Below are positions 24,161-33,852 of a DNA stretch of 64,000 nucleotides, piece by piece. A model generated the notes under the pieces. That model had not been told where the DNA came from. It worked only from the letters and a program-made list of their open reading frames with translations, and ran no database searches. The stretch is from Rhipidocladum racemiflorum (taxonomy: Eukaryota; Streptophyta; Magnoliopsida; Poales; Poaceae): the NCBI GenBank assembly GCA_036346355.1, contig CM070591.1, forward strand, positions 25,652,001-25,716,000, in the 5' to 3' direction. The translations under genes and the position numbers were made by a program. The first letter of the stretch is position 1, and the number at the start of each line of letters is the position of its first letter.

Positions 24161-25418
24161 CCGGATCACACCCCGAGGACCACCTTGACCTTGCGCAGCC
24201 GTTGCCCTAGCCGTCGCCGCCGCAGTGCCCCGGACGCGCCCGCAATCGCTCGCCGGAGTTGTAGCACTCCTCCGCCGCGGTTTTTCGTCCTCTCCGTCGT
24301 CATCCGCCGTCTCCTGTCACCGTTGAGTCCAGATCCGAGAAGCCCAGGCCAAGGCGCACCCGGGAGGCCAACTCACTTCGCCGGAATCGCGTCCGAACGC
24401 CGTTCGGGAGGTTGCCGTCTTCGTCTCCGGCCAGGCCAGCGCCGCCGTGTCGCCATCAACCTCGCGAGCTCGGACAGCCGTCCGATCAAGATCGAACGCA
24501 CACGGTGAGCCCACGTTCTTCCCCAAACCCAGGAACCAGATCAGATCTGGACCGTTGGATCAAGATCCAACGGCCCACGATCGTCACGTGCGGTAACAGT
24601 GTTAGCGTAGGGTTAGATCTGGACCGTCCGATCTAGATCGAACGGCCCACGATCACCGTGTAGTTTTCCACGTGTTAACCCTGGATCTAATCACGGCCGT
24701 TGATTTTCAAATCAACGGACACGATCGCGCCACGTGTCCAGGGAGCCGAACCGCCGCGCCACGCGGGCGTGCGCGTGGGTCACTGACATGCCGGGCCCGC
24801 GTGTCAGCGACAGCACCGTGACGTCACCCATGACGTCATCGGTGGGTCCCACCTGCCGCCACTGCGGTGAGCCCTCGCCGACGCCAAGAATGACATCACC
24901 GAGTGGTCCCACCGCCGACACGTGGAGTCGTGGACCGAGTCCACGGTAGACCCGAGCCGAGCGTGGACCAAGTCCATGGACCGGCTGACGTCAGCAGACC
25001 AATCAGAGGCTGCCACGTGTCCAGGCTGACGCAATAATTAATTTCCGAAAAAGAAAATGATTTATTAATTCGAAATAATGATTTCAAATTTTGTTTCAAA
25101 CTTCAAACGCTTATAACTTTTGCATTTCAACTCCGATTTGAGTGATTCAAATTTCTAAATTTGTATAAAATTGAGGTCTATCTAATTATGAATTTTATTT
25201 AATTTTTGGACTAAAGTTTTTCTCTGTAAAATTATTTAATTGACTATTTAAACTTCAAAATGCTATAACTTTTGCATTTTAACTCCGAATTTGACGATTC
25301 CAGTTTCTAAAAATTCATAAAATTATGTTCTCTCTGTTTATGGATTTTATTTGGATGTTTGGACACTTTTTGCCTATTGTTTATTCGTGTTTTGCTATTT
25401 GCACGCTTTACGAGTAGA

Positions 25419-25502
25419 CGTTGAAGTGCCGGAAGGATTCGAAGGAGAAGTATTGACTCAGGATCCAACTCAAGACCAAGAGCAAGTACTTTTTGAAGGC
25501 AA
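25419..25502 (+). other. Conserved exon-like segment in Tekay LTR encoding acidic peptide
   Basis: Bounded by GTAG| on the left and GAAGGCAAG|TT on the right. It reads VEVPEGFEGEVLT then Q-rich DPTQDQEQVLFEGK. The minus-strand family A LTRs at about 15890-15805, 50360-50275 and 54735-54650 encode the same peptide without indels: VEVPESFEGEVLT with one stop, VEVPEGFEGEVLT, and IEVPEGFEGEVLT. Visible differences are mostly at third positions. It looks like a spliced coding or leader exon inside the LTR. The function is unknown and I recognise no family. Confidence 0.5.
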
Positions 25503-26669
25503 GTTGTGCTTTGACCATGTTGATCCTATTTTGAAATCTATTTTGATTTAACCTATTGCATGCTAGTTCAATTAGAAAATACTTTATTTAAATATGGGGA
25601 TTAGATAAACACCAAATTGTCAGATGACACCTTGATTACTTAAATATGTGCCATGACCCTTGTCACCCTAGTTGTGGATTACTAGTTGGACATTATTAAA
25701 TTGCCAACATGGGTTTTAAAACCATTGTAGTATCGCTTAGACTCACTTTCGTGCTCATGACATGATTTTGGACAATCAAATGTTAATATTGACTTAATGA
25801 TATATTGAACCTGTTTTGGAAAGGTATCATGTGATGTCGATGGCACGTGGTGCATGGTAATCAACTGGGGTTTGATAAATATTTTTCGACTGGGGCATGT
25901 GGCAAGAATGATCTGGTGGGCCAGTTGTGGCATTGGGGATGTTGATTTGGTTCTTCGGGTAGTCTTGCCCTGGTCACCCTAAGGACTTCACCTTGCAAGC
26001 CTTTGAACTGGGTCTAACGTGCAACCACATGTCTGTAATGGGACGGACCTAGTTGACTAAGTTGCTATAACGTACCTGTGGGACCTTAGGAGGTCAACTA
26101 CACCCTTTGTGTAAGTTGTACGGGGGAGCGTACCGGGGCTGAGGCCGGGTACCCATCTAACGGTTGATTGGCCTAAACTTCGCCTTAGCTAAGGGAAGGG
26201 TTAGTGTGCAATAACCGGGGAGGACCACTTGTATTGTTAGAAGTTTCCGAAAGACTTTGTTACGGGAACTCGCCTTTGTGGTGTTTGACTGTATCTTGTG
26301 GGTAAAGTGCATAACCTCTGCAGAGTGTACAATCTATTCGAATAGCCGTGTCCGCGGTATTGGACATCGCTCGGGAATTACAGTCAAGGGTTAGATTTTC
26401 TCAAAAATAACTTGGATCTGAAAGGTTGGGTTGGATTAATAATGATGTTGATGGAAATGTGGATTAGGATGAGAAAAATGTTTACTAAACTCCTTGAAAA
26501 GTTATCTATACTATACTTGTTTCTACTGCTTTCGAATCTACTTACGCTACTTGTCAAATGCTGTTTACTGTAAATATACCTTGAGCTATTCCTTTGTACC
26601 AAGCCATGCATATTGTATATTAGCCTGCATTCTGTGCATGACTTGCTGAGTACCAAGTACTCACCCTTG

Positions 26670-26752
26670 CCACAATACAACACCAGTTGAAGAGGAGACT
26701 ACACCAGCTTTGGAGGAGGAGTTCCAAGAGGATCCGTCTACTTAGGGAGCGA
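26670..26752 (+). other. Second conserved acidic-peptide segment in Tekay LTR
   Basis: After the conserved GAGTAC-N3-GTACTC palindrome the sequence encodes TTPVEEETTPALEEEFQEDP followed by ST and a stop at TAG. Equivalents are at 33236-33312 (plus), and on the minus strand near 14620-14540, 49080-49005 and 53450-53385. They are variants of TTSVEEExTPALEEExQE, and all but the last end at the same stop. It may be the last coding exon of a small LTR-encoded product or simply well-preserved leader sequence. Confidence 0.45.
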
Positions 26753-27037
26753 GCCCAGTCAGTTGCCTGTGGTATACTGGATGGCGCCACGAAGTTATTT
26801 GATTTTCCGCTGCTACTATTTCTCTCTTAATAAGTTTCGCCCTGCAAGGCGTATATTGTAACTTGACCATAAGGTCGAGTAACCAGTTTGGGTATTTAAA
26901 TAAAAGTACTTTATTAGTATCGAGTGGTATGATTGTGATATTTACCGATGTTAAGACTGTGTGCACTAAGCTGCGTTCTGGACTAGTGCCGAATACACAG
27001 AGGGTCCTGATTTGCAAATTCGGGGTCCCGGCAGAGG

Positions 27038-27049
27038 TGGTATCGAGCC
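27038..27049 (+). other. Primer binding site of Tekay element
   Basis: TGGTATCGAGCC lies 4 bp after the 5' LTR end. It resembles the initiator-methionine tRNA primer site TGGTATCAGAGC with a small change, as commonly seen for this lineage. Confidence 0.75.
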
Positions 27050-27249
27050 AGCCGACCGTAGGCTCAACCCTAGCTAGAATGGTCGTAGTGAGGATAAAAC
27101 CTATTTTCTAAAAAGAATAAAAATTTGTCAAGATAAGAAACGACATCTCAACTTATCCCATTCTCTCTTTTCTTGTCTCTTGCTGAATTTTTCCTTACCT
27201 TGTCACGATTTAAAAATTTCGAGTTCTTACGTGAGCACTCTTGTGACAG

Positions 27250-28001
27250 ATGGAGGGAGAGTTCAACTACGTCGATCTGGAGGTTGGTCACGCCTCAGAA
27301 CTTTGGCATATGCTCTGGACTCTCGGAGATTTTGAGAAGCCCCAATACCAAGTGGAAGTGATCGGACAAGCGAGGATTGATCAAGGCTTGTGACGTGAAG
27401 ATTGAGGGCCTGTGCAATCGCCTCGATACACCGTGACCGCCAGGAGGTCTACAATGCAGATGGGTATCCAAGAAGTATCACGACGAGCAATGCGGCACAT
27501 TACCCGTATCTACGCCAGAGAGTTGGAAAGCACGGTGTTCCGTTATCACCACAAGAGCAATAACCTTCTTGACCCAAGGCGATTCCGGATGAGGATGCCA
27601 TGGTTACACAGTTGGCACGATTTGTTGTCACCCAGGAGGATGTACTCGATGATACAAGCAAGGAGCTACAGAAGGCCCGCAAGGAGATCACGACAGAGAA
27701 GAACAGATGGCGGGAAGCTCAAGAGTACGTGTCCCACCTTCTGCAAAGGGTTGGAGAGTTAGAGACGGCATTGTACGGACCGTAACTGCAGCCAAGATTT
27801 GAGCTACACGAGCCAGATCCGGAGGAGTCGGATCTCGATGAGGACATCGCTTCTTCGACTACCACAGATGACACAATTGCTGGACATGGCAATCGTTTGG
27901 CGCCTATGCCGCAAAGATCCGTACCCAGGCCGTGGAGGTTTTCGATGAGTGAGCGTAGGTTCTATAGTGAGACTCCTTCGCCGAGTCGCGTCATAGAATA
28001 A
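27250..28001 (+). pseudogene. Pre-gag ORF of the Tekay element, frameshifted
   Basis: An ORF upstream of gag, split over three frames. It starts MEGEFNYVDLEVGH at 27250 and stops early near 27391. It continues in another frame as RRSTMQMGIQEVSRRAMRHI...SNNLLDPRRF (about 27440-27590), then as VVTQEDVLDDTSKELQKA...RVGELETALYG (27600-27785). A Ser/Asp-rich tail ends at TAA 27999-28001. The third part has heptad-like leucines and high Lys/Glu content, suggesting a coiled coil. An ORF here is seen in related grass elements; its function is unknown to me. The assignment as one broken ORF is inferred from continuity of similarity to such elements. Confidence 0.55.
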
Positions 28002-28235
28002 AGAGTCACCCTTTAGGCGTTAGGACTCGGTGTTAGTTCGATTTGGATTTTCATTGTTTGCTGAGTGTGCAGTATGTGTTGCAAGGCCCTTAGGCATTGT
28101 AAGCAACCATACCAAGTTATTGATATCAATAATAAAGTTGGACCTTAAAGTTACACCTTTCGCCCCGCATAAGTTCCATATTACTTGTCTATTTTTGTTT
28201 CCCCCTCATCTCTAAAACCTAGAACAAATCAACAG

Positions 28236-29349
28236 ATGGTGAAAACCTGCGGAAACTTTGGAAGCAATGGAAGTGGTTCTCGCCCAGCAGAAAATCCCAA
28301 TGATGGAGCACCAGCACCGCCAGTTGATATGCAGAATTTTGGAGCATTTCTCGCTGCTCAGACTCAGTTGATGCATGCTATGATGCAACAAATGCAACAC
28401 ATCACTGCTCATGCCACAGCTAATCAAGTCAATCAGGGACAACGCCAGAATACAAGACTGTCAGAGTTCATGAGGACTCACCCACCCACTTTCTCTGGGA
28501 ATGCCAATCCATTGGAGGCCGATGATTGGTTAAGGTCAATTGAGAGGAAGCTACACATAGCTCAATGCATAGGAAATGAGAAGGTACTCTACGCTTCTCA
28601 TCAGTTGGAAGGAACAAAGCCACGAATGGTGGGAGAACTTCGTGCCACGCAAGAGAACCCTCAAGATATCACTTGGGAAGAGTTCACGGTGCATTCCGTC
28701 AAGATCACGTGCCTGAAGGAATCATGGACCTTAAGAAGGAGGAGTTCAGAGGATCAAGCAAGGTAATCAGCCGGTGGCCGACTACCGAACAAGTTCACAC
28801 AGCTAGCACGCTACGCACCGAGGATGTAGCGACAGATAAAGCCGCATAGTCTCGCTTCATGAAGGGACTTAACTCAGACTACAAGTAGGACTGATCACCC
28901 ACACCTTTCCGCATTTCCAAGAATTGGTGAATAAGGCGCTTATTCTTGAGGACAAGCGCAAGGAACTGGATGAGAACAGAAGCGCAGAATGCAACAGCGA
29001 GATCACGCCAGGAACGCAAGCGGCGTCGAGAGTTGCACCAAATCAATTTTTCAGATTCCACCACAGAATGCTACAAGGACACCGTCACGGCACCAAGGCC
29101 CGCCAATCGTAACTACTGCACCCAGCCCCGCTAGAAACGCCGCTCGAGCGATCGGCAAGGAACAATGAGACGCTGCTACAATCGCAACGAGCCAGGACAT
29201 TTTGCCAACAGCTTGTCCAAAGAAGACAGCAGGAGTGACCCGATTCGCTTTAACTTGGGAACCACCCCGCCTAGGACGCCAAGACCAGGAGCCACACCAG
29301 GCATGGTGAGAGGCCGAGTCAACCATGTCACCGCAGATGCACCTGCAGA
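28236..29349 (+). pseudogene. gag: Tekay gag, degenerate
   Basis: Starts MVKTCGNFGSNG at 28236. A Gln/Met-rich N-terminal stretch (about residues 40-85) is followed by the core typical of Ty3/gypsy Gag: THPPTFSGNANPLEADDWL then IERKLHIAQC, with homology to the retrotrans_gag fold. The first frame is open to 28766. Downstream pieces continue in other frames (FRGSSKVISRW, the segment at 28924-29134) and contain stops. The nucleocapsid knuckle at about 29168-29209 reads CYNRNEPGHFANS, so two of the four CX2CX4HX4C ligands are lost (C to R, C to S). Gag would have coated the RNA in the virus-like particle; this copy is dead. Confidence 0.8.
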
Positions 29350-29880
29350 ATGCTACGGACGTCGTCTTGGGTAAGTTACTTGTTAACTCAAGATGCAACA
29401 GTTTTGTTTGACTCTGGAGCTTCGCATTCGTTTGTTTCACAAAGCTTTGCTGCTAGAAGCGATTTGAGGATTGCAAGACTTAGATGCATGCTTTTAGTTC
29501 AAACCCCTGGTTCCGAACTCCGAACGAAAGTAGGATGTTCCGGTGTGAGAATACTAATAGATGGAATAGAGTTCCTAGCGAACCTTATAATTTTGGAGAC
29601 CCAGACCTTAGACGTTATTCTGGGAATGGATTGGTTATCCAAGCACAAGGCCGTATTGGATTGTGGACGAAGGACTATCTCAGTTGAGAGCCCGTGTGGA
29701 AAGAAAGTGGAATTGCAAGCCACTGCAGTTAGAGATGGCCAGTTGATGGTTAACAGCACCAAGGCAATCAGCATAGAGGATGTCTCAGTAGTGAATGAGT
29801 ACCTAGATGTTTTTCCCGAAGATCTACCGGGTATGCCGCCAGACAGGGACATAGAGTTTGTGATAGAGCTTGTACTGCAC
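29350..29880 (+). pseudogene. pro: Tekay aspartic protease domain
   Basis: The open frame from 29350 has the active-site signature TVLFDSGASHSF at about 29402-29437 and the second conserved block VILGMDWLSKH at about 29614-29646, both diagnostic of Ty3/gypsy retropepsins. After the linker EDVSVVNEYLDVFPEDLPGM the frame runs off into unrelated sequence near 29875, where the RT frame continues one register away. This protease would mature Gag-Pol. The frameshift is a mutation rather than an obvious programmed site: no slippery heptamer is evident to me. Confidence 0.82.
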
Positions 29881-31588
29881 AAGACCGATAGCAAAGAGAC
29901 CCTATCGGATGTCCACCGAGGAGTTGGTAGAGATGAAGAAACAGCTGGAAGAGTTAATGGAGAAAGGATTTATCAGACCGAGTTCGTCACCGTGGGGAGC
30001 ACCAGTTTTGTTTGTCAAGAAGAAGGACGGGAGTTTCAGGATGTGCATTGACTACCGTGCACTCAATGAAGTCACCGTGAAGAATAAGTACCCGTTACCT
30101 AGGATTGATGATTTGTTTGATCAGCTGAGAGGAGCCGGAGTTTTCTCCAAAATTGATCTGAGATCGGGATACCATCAGTTGAAGATCCGATCAGAAGATA
30201 TTCCGAAAACTGCATTCTCGTCAAGATATGGACATTACGAGTTTACAGTTATGTCCTTTGGACTGACGAATGCGCCAGCATATTTCATGAATATGATGAA
30301 TAAGGTGTTCATGGAATATTTGGACAAGTTTGTCGTCGTGTTCATAGATGATATCCTAATCTACTCCAAGACAGAGGATGAACATGCCGAACACTTGAGG
30401 CGAGTTTTGGAAAAGCTGAGGGAACAGCAACTCTTCGCCAAGTTCAGTAAGTGTGATTTTTGGAAGGACAAGGTGGAGTTTCTTGGACATGTAATGACCG
30501 CAGAAGGAGTCGCCGTAGATCCAAGCAAGGTAGAAGCTGTGTTACATTGGGAGCAACCAAAGACCGTGACCCAGATCCGGAGTTTCCTTGGAATGGCAGG
30601 ATACTACAGCCGTTTCATTGAAGGCTTTTCGACAATTGCGAAACCTCTTACGCAATTGCTGAAAAAGGAAAAGAAGTTTGCATGGACGTCAAAATGTGAG
30701 AAAGGATTTCAGGAGCTGAAGAAGCGATTGACATCAGCACCGGTGTTAGTTCTACCAGATGTTAATCAAAGCTTTGATATTTATTGTGATGCATCGCGCC
30801 AAGGACTTGGATGTGTGCTGATGCAGAATGGAAAGGTCGTCGCTTATGCATCAAGGCAGTTGAGGCCGCATGAGGAAAATTATCCGACGCATGACCTAGA
30901 GTTAGCTGCCGTAGTGCATGCCTTGAAGATATGGCGTCACTATCTGATCGGGAACAGATGTGAAGTGTATACGGATCATAAGAGCCTTAAATACATATTC
31001 ACCCAGTCGGATCTGAACATGAGGCAGAGGAGATGGTTAGAGTTGATCAAGGACTACAATGTTGGAATCCATTACCATCCCGGGAAGGCCAACGTAGTTG
31101 CCGATGCCTTGAGTCGGAAAAGCCATACCGTGAGTATGTTGCTAGCCACAAGTCAGGATGAGTTATGTGAGGATTTTCAGAGAATGAAGATTGAGGTGGT
31201 ACCTAGCGGATTCTTAGCCGCATTGGAAGTAAAGCCTACCCTAGAGGATCAGATCCGAGAAGGACAGAAGGATGATGACAAGATCCGCAGGATTAAGTCC
31301 ATCAAGGAAGAAGGCAAGGCAGAGGACTTCAAGTTGGATGAGCAAGGCACGTTATGGATGAAGGATCGCATTTGTGTGCCCAACAAGAAGGAATTAAAGC
31401 AATTGATTCTAGAAGAAGCCCATGACTCTAAGTATTCAATTCATCCTGGAAGCACCAAAATGTATCAGGATTTAAAGGAAATATTCTGGTGGCCGAGCAT
31501 GAAGCGTGAAGTTGCCGAGCATGTTGCATTGTGCGACGTATGCCAGAGAGTCAAGGCAATGCATCAGAGACCAGCAGGATTGCTATAG
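29881..31588 (+). pseudogene. pol: Tekay reverse transcriptase, RNase H and integrase N-terminus
   Basis: A long open frame of about 570 codons. RT: GFIRPSSSPWGAPVLFVKKK, DYRALNEVTVKNKYPLPRID, the DLRSGYHQL motif and the catalytic FIDD (30341-30352, usually YxDD or FxDD). RNase H: DIYCDASRQG (first Asp about 30784), HDLELAAVVHALK (Glu), YTDHKSLKY (Asp), VVADALSR. Integrase zinc domain: EEAHDSKYSIHPG then CDVCQ, the HHCC ligands. A TAG at 31586-31588 cuts the protein between the HHCC domain and the catalytic core. Key residues are intact, so this long open frame could still look functional in isolation. The product would copy the element RNA to DNA. Confidence 0.9.
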
Positions 31589-32700
31589 CCGCTGAAAATA
31601 CCAGAGTGGAAGTGGGAGGAAATCGGAATGGATTTCATTACCGGTTTGCCTAAGACTCAAGGAGGTTATGACTCCATATGGGTTATAGTGGATCGCTTGA
31701 CCAAAGTAGCCCATTTTATCCCCGTGAAGACCACCTACTCGGGAGATAAGTTAGCAGAGTTGTACATGATCAGGATCGTCTGTTTGCACGGAGTGCCAAA
31801 GAGGATTGTATCGGACAGAGGTACCCAATTTACCTCAAGGTTTTGGAATAAGTTGCATGAAGCCATGGGAACCCGTTTGAACTTCAAGATGTACCCTATC
31901 ATCCATAGACGGATGGACAGGCCAGAAAGAGTCAATCAGATTCGGAGGATATGTTAAGAGCATGTGCATTTGCTTATGCTACCTCTTGGGATAAGAGTTT
32001 GCCGTGATGCCGAGTTCGATTACAACAATAGTTACCAGGCTAGTTTACAAATGTCACCTTTTGAGGCCTTTGTATGGTCGACCTCGTCGAACGCCATTGA
32101 ATTGGAATGAGACCGTGAGCGCCGTGTCTTCGGCCTGATATTCTTCAAGAAGTCAAGAGCGATTGTCATGATTAGGGAAAGGTTGAAGATCGCCCAATCA
32201 CGGCAGAAGAGTTATCTTGACAATCGTCGCCGGATTTGAGTTTTGAACCGTAAGACTTTGTATACCTCGAGTTACGCCTCTCGGGGAGTTAAGAGGTTCC
32301 ATGCCAAAGGGAAACTTGCACCCGTTATGTTGGACCATTTAAGATTTTGAGTCGCAGAGGCGGTTGCTTATCACCGAGTTGCCGCAATCGTTAGCGAGGA
32401 GTGCATGACGTTTTCCATGTGTCCCGCTTGAAGAAGTGTCTCCGAGTACACGAGGAACAGACATCGCTAGAGTCAATTGAGTTGCAAGAAGATTTGACTT
32501 ACAAGGAGCATCCAGTAAGATTTTGGACACTATGGATCGAGAGACCAGAAATAAGTCAACCCGTTTCTGTAGAGTACAGTGGAGCAACCACAAGGAGAGT
32601 GAAGCAACTTGGGAACGCGAAGAGGATTTGAGGAAAGAGTTTCCAAACCTATTCCTTTAGTAAGCCCTGAATCTCGGGGACGAGATTCTATTAAGGGGGG
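31589..32700 (+). pseudogene. pol: Tekay integrase core and chromodomain, broken
   Basis: After the stop the core continues: GMDFITGLPKTQGG (first Asp about 31630), SDRGTQFTSRFW (second Asp about 31812), and PERVNQ (about 31919-31936) carrying the catalytic Glu of the DDE triad. The frame ends at 31955. Later pieces in other frames include QMSPFEAFV (about 32047) and HDVFHVSRLKKCLRV (about 32400). A chromodomain in two frames follows: ESIELQEDLTYKEHPVR, then QWSNHKESEATWEREEDL (about 32575-32630) with the aromatic and acidic residues usual in Tekay chromodomains. The chromodomain would target integration to methylated heterochromatin. Several stops and shifts are present. Confidence 0.8.
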
Positions 32701-32705
32701 AGGTT
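32686..32705 (+). other. Polypurine tract of Tekay element
   Basis: TATTAAGGGGGGAGGTT directly precedes the 3' LTR start TGTAACACC; it is the plus-strand primer of reverse transcription. Confidence 0.85.
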
Positions 32706-33598
32706 TGTAACACCCCAAAATTTTGCTTTTCTTAAATTCATGTGTGATTTGGCACTTTGGTGAATTTTTGAAATTTTCTGGAATTTATTTGGATTTATTT
32801 GGAATTTATTCGAATTTATTCCATTTTGAAATAATTAAAGAATTAAACTTTGCAAATAAAATTTTGTTGGAAATATTTTATTTGAGTCCAAAATGATCCA
32901 AAATATTTTCCAGAATTTTTCTGGAATTTTTCTGAGTCTTTTGCTATTTTTAATGAATTAAATTAATTACTGAGAATTATTTTAATTATTAAATCGCTGG
33001 AAATTCGAGTTGGGTCAAGTACTATTCATCCGACCGAGTCGGAACCCGAGTCGGACTCGAGTCCGACCCGAGCCACGTGACTTGATCGAACCACGTCCAA
33101 ACCCTAACCGTTGTGGACCGTTAAATGCTGTTTACTGCAAATATACCTTGAGCTATTCCTTTGTACCAAGCCATGCATATAGTATATTAGCCTGCATTCT
33201 GTGCATGACTTGCTGAGTACCAAGTACTCACCCTTGCCACAATACAACACCAGTTGAAGAGGAGACTACACCAGCTTTGGAGGAGGAGTTCCAAGAGGAT
33301 CCGTCTACTTAGGGAGCGAGCCCGATCGGTTACTGTGGTATACTGGATGGCGCCATGAAGTTATTTGATTTTCCGCTGCTACTATTTCTCTCTTAATAAG
33401 TTTCGCCCTGCAAGGCGTATATTGTAACTTGACCATAAGGTCGAGTAACCAGTTTGGGTATTTAAATAAAAGTACTTTATTAGTATCGAGTGGTATGATT
33501 GTGATATTTACCGATGTTAAGACTGTGTGCACTAGCGCGTTCCTGGACTAGTGCTGAATACACAGAGGGTCCGAATTTGCAAATTCGGGGTCCCGACA
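32706..33598 (+). repeat. Tekay 3' LTR with 2.6-kb internal deletion
   Basis: Only 893 bp against 3500 bp in the 5' LTR. The first roughly 417 bp match 23534-23952 and the last roughly 475 bp match 26553-27033, with few differences. The join is at about 33122 (ggaccgtt|aaatgctg). The TATA-like box, first leader exon and first acidic-peptide exon are gone. The polyA-signal region, second acidic segment and LTR end remain. The intact TSD shows the deletion came after insertion. Confidence 0.88.
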
Positions 33599-33770
33599 CG
33601 GATCGTGCAGCCGCTTTTGCCTCGTAACCGGCGCGGGTCTGGGGGGCATGGCCGCGCCTTTTCCGATTCTTCTAGGTTTCCCGCCAGGGAACCGCCACGC
33701 CCCCTCGACTATCCCGCCTTTCAAACTGCCACACCTCCTCGGGTTTCCCGTTGAGGTGCTCCTGCGCACG

Positions 33771-33777
33771 TATAAAC
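33771..33777 (+). promoter_or_regulatory. TATA box for Tat antisense ORF
   Basis: CACGTATAAACG lies 82 bp upstream of the ATG at 33853, followed by a pyrimidine-rich leader. It points to transcription opposite to the Tat gag-pol. Confidence 0.5.
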
Positions 33778-33852
33778 GAAGGCACTTGCTGTGTGCTTCT
33801 TCTTCACCCTAGCTTCTTGCGAACCACCTCTCTGCCTCTGCTCTTGGCTCAT

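Larger units (their letters stand above)
23534..27033 (+). repeat. Tekay 5' LTR (3.5 kb)
   Basis: TGTAACACCCC...GGTCCCGGCA, 3500 bp. Landmarks in order: GATC-centred palindromes (23944, 24476, 24549, 24624, 24696); TATA-like CTATTTAATGC at 24150; donor-like ACACG|GTGAGCCC at 24505; TGACGTCA sites at 24820, 24831 and 24986; acidic-peptide exon-like block ending at 25502; palindrome CTATTCGAATAG at 26334; GAGTACCAAGTACTC at about 26649; second acidic-peptide block (26670-26745); AATAAA near 26900. It can be aligned with four other family A LTRs in the window. Confidence 0.92.
23534..33598 (+). mobile_element. Tekay/Del-type chromovirus (Ty3/gypsy), full-length but defective
   Basis: LTRs at 23534-27033 and 32706-33598, PBS at 27038, PPT before 32706, and TSD TGGAT/CGGAT (one C-to-T change). 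The internal order is pre-gag ORF, gag with zinc knuckle, protease, RT, RNase H, integrase, chromodomain. The C-terminal chromodomain and large LTR place it with Tekay/Del chromoviruses. Stops and frameshifts interrupt every gene, and the 3' LTR has lost about 2.6 kb. It is inserted in the Tat element between that element's 3' LTR and its antisense ORF. Confidence 0.9.

Noticed and set aside
25351..25551. Possible small host gene
   Set aside because: The same sequence recurs at equivalent places in every family A LTR, so it belongs to the LTR and not to the host. It is kept as a finding about the LTR.
29860..29890. Programmed frameshift between protease and RT of the chromovirus
   Set aside because: No slippery site or pseudoknot is evident, and elements of this lineage normally have one continuous frame. 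A simple indel in a decayed copy is more likely.
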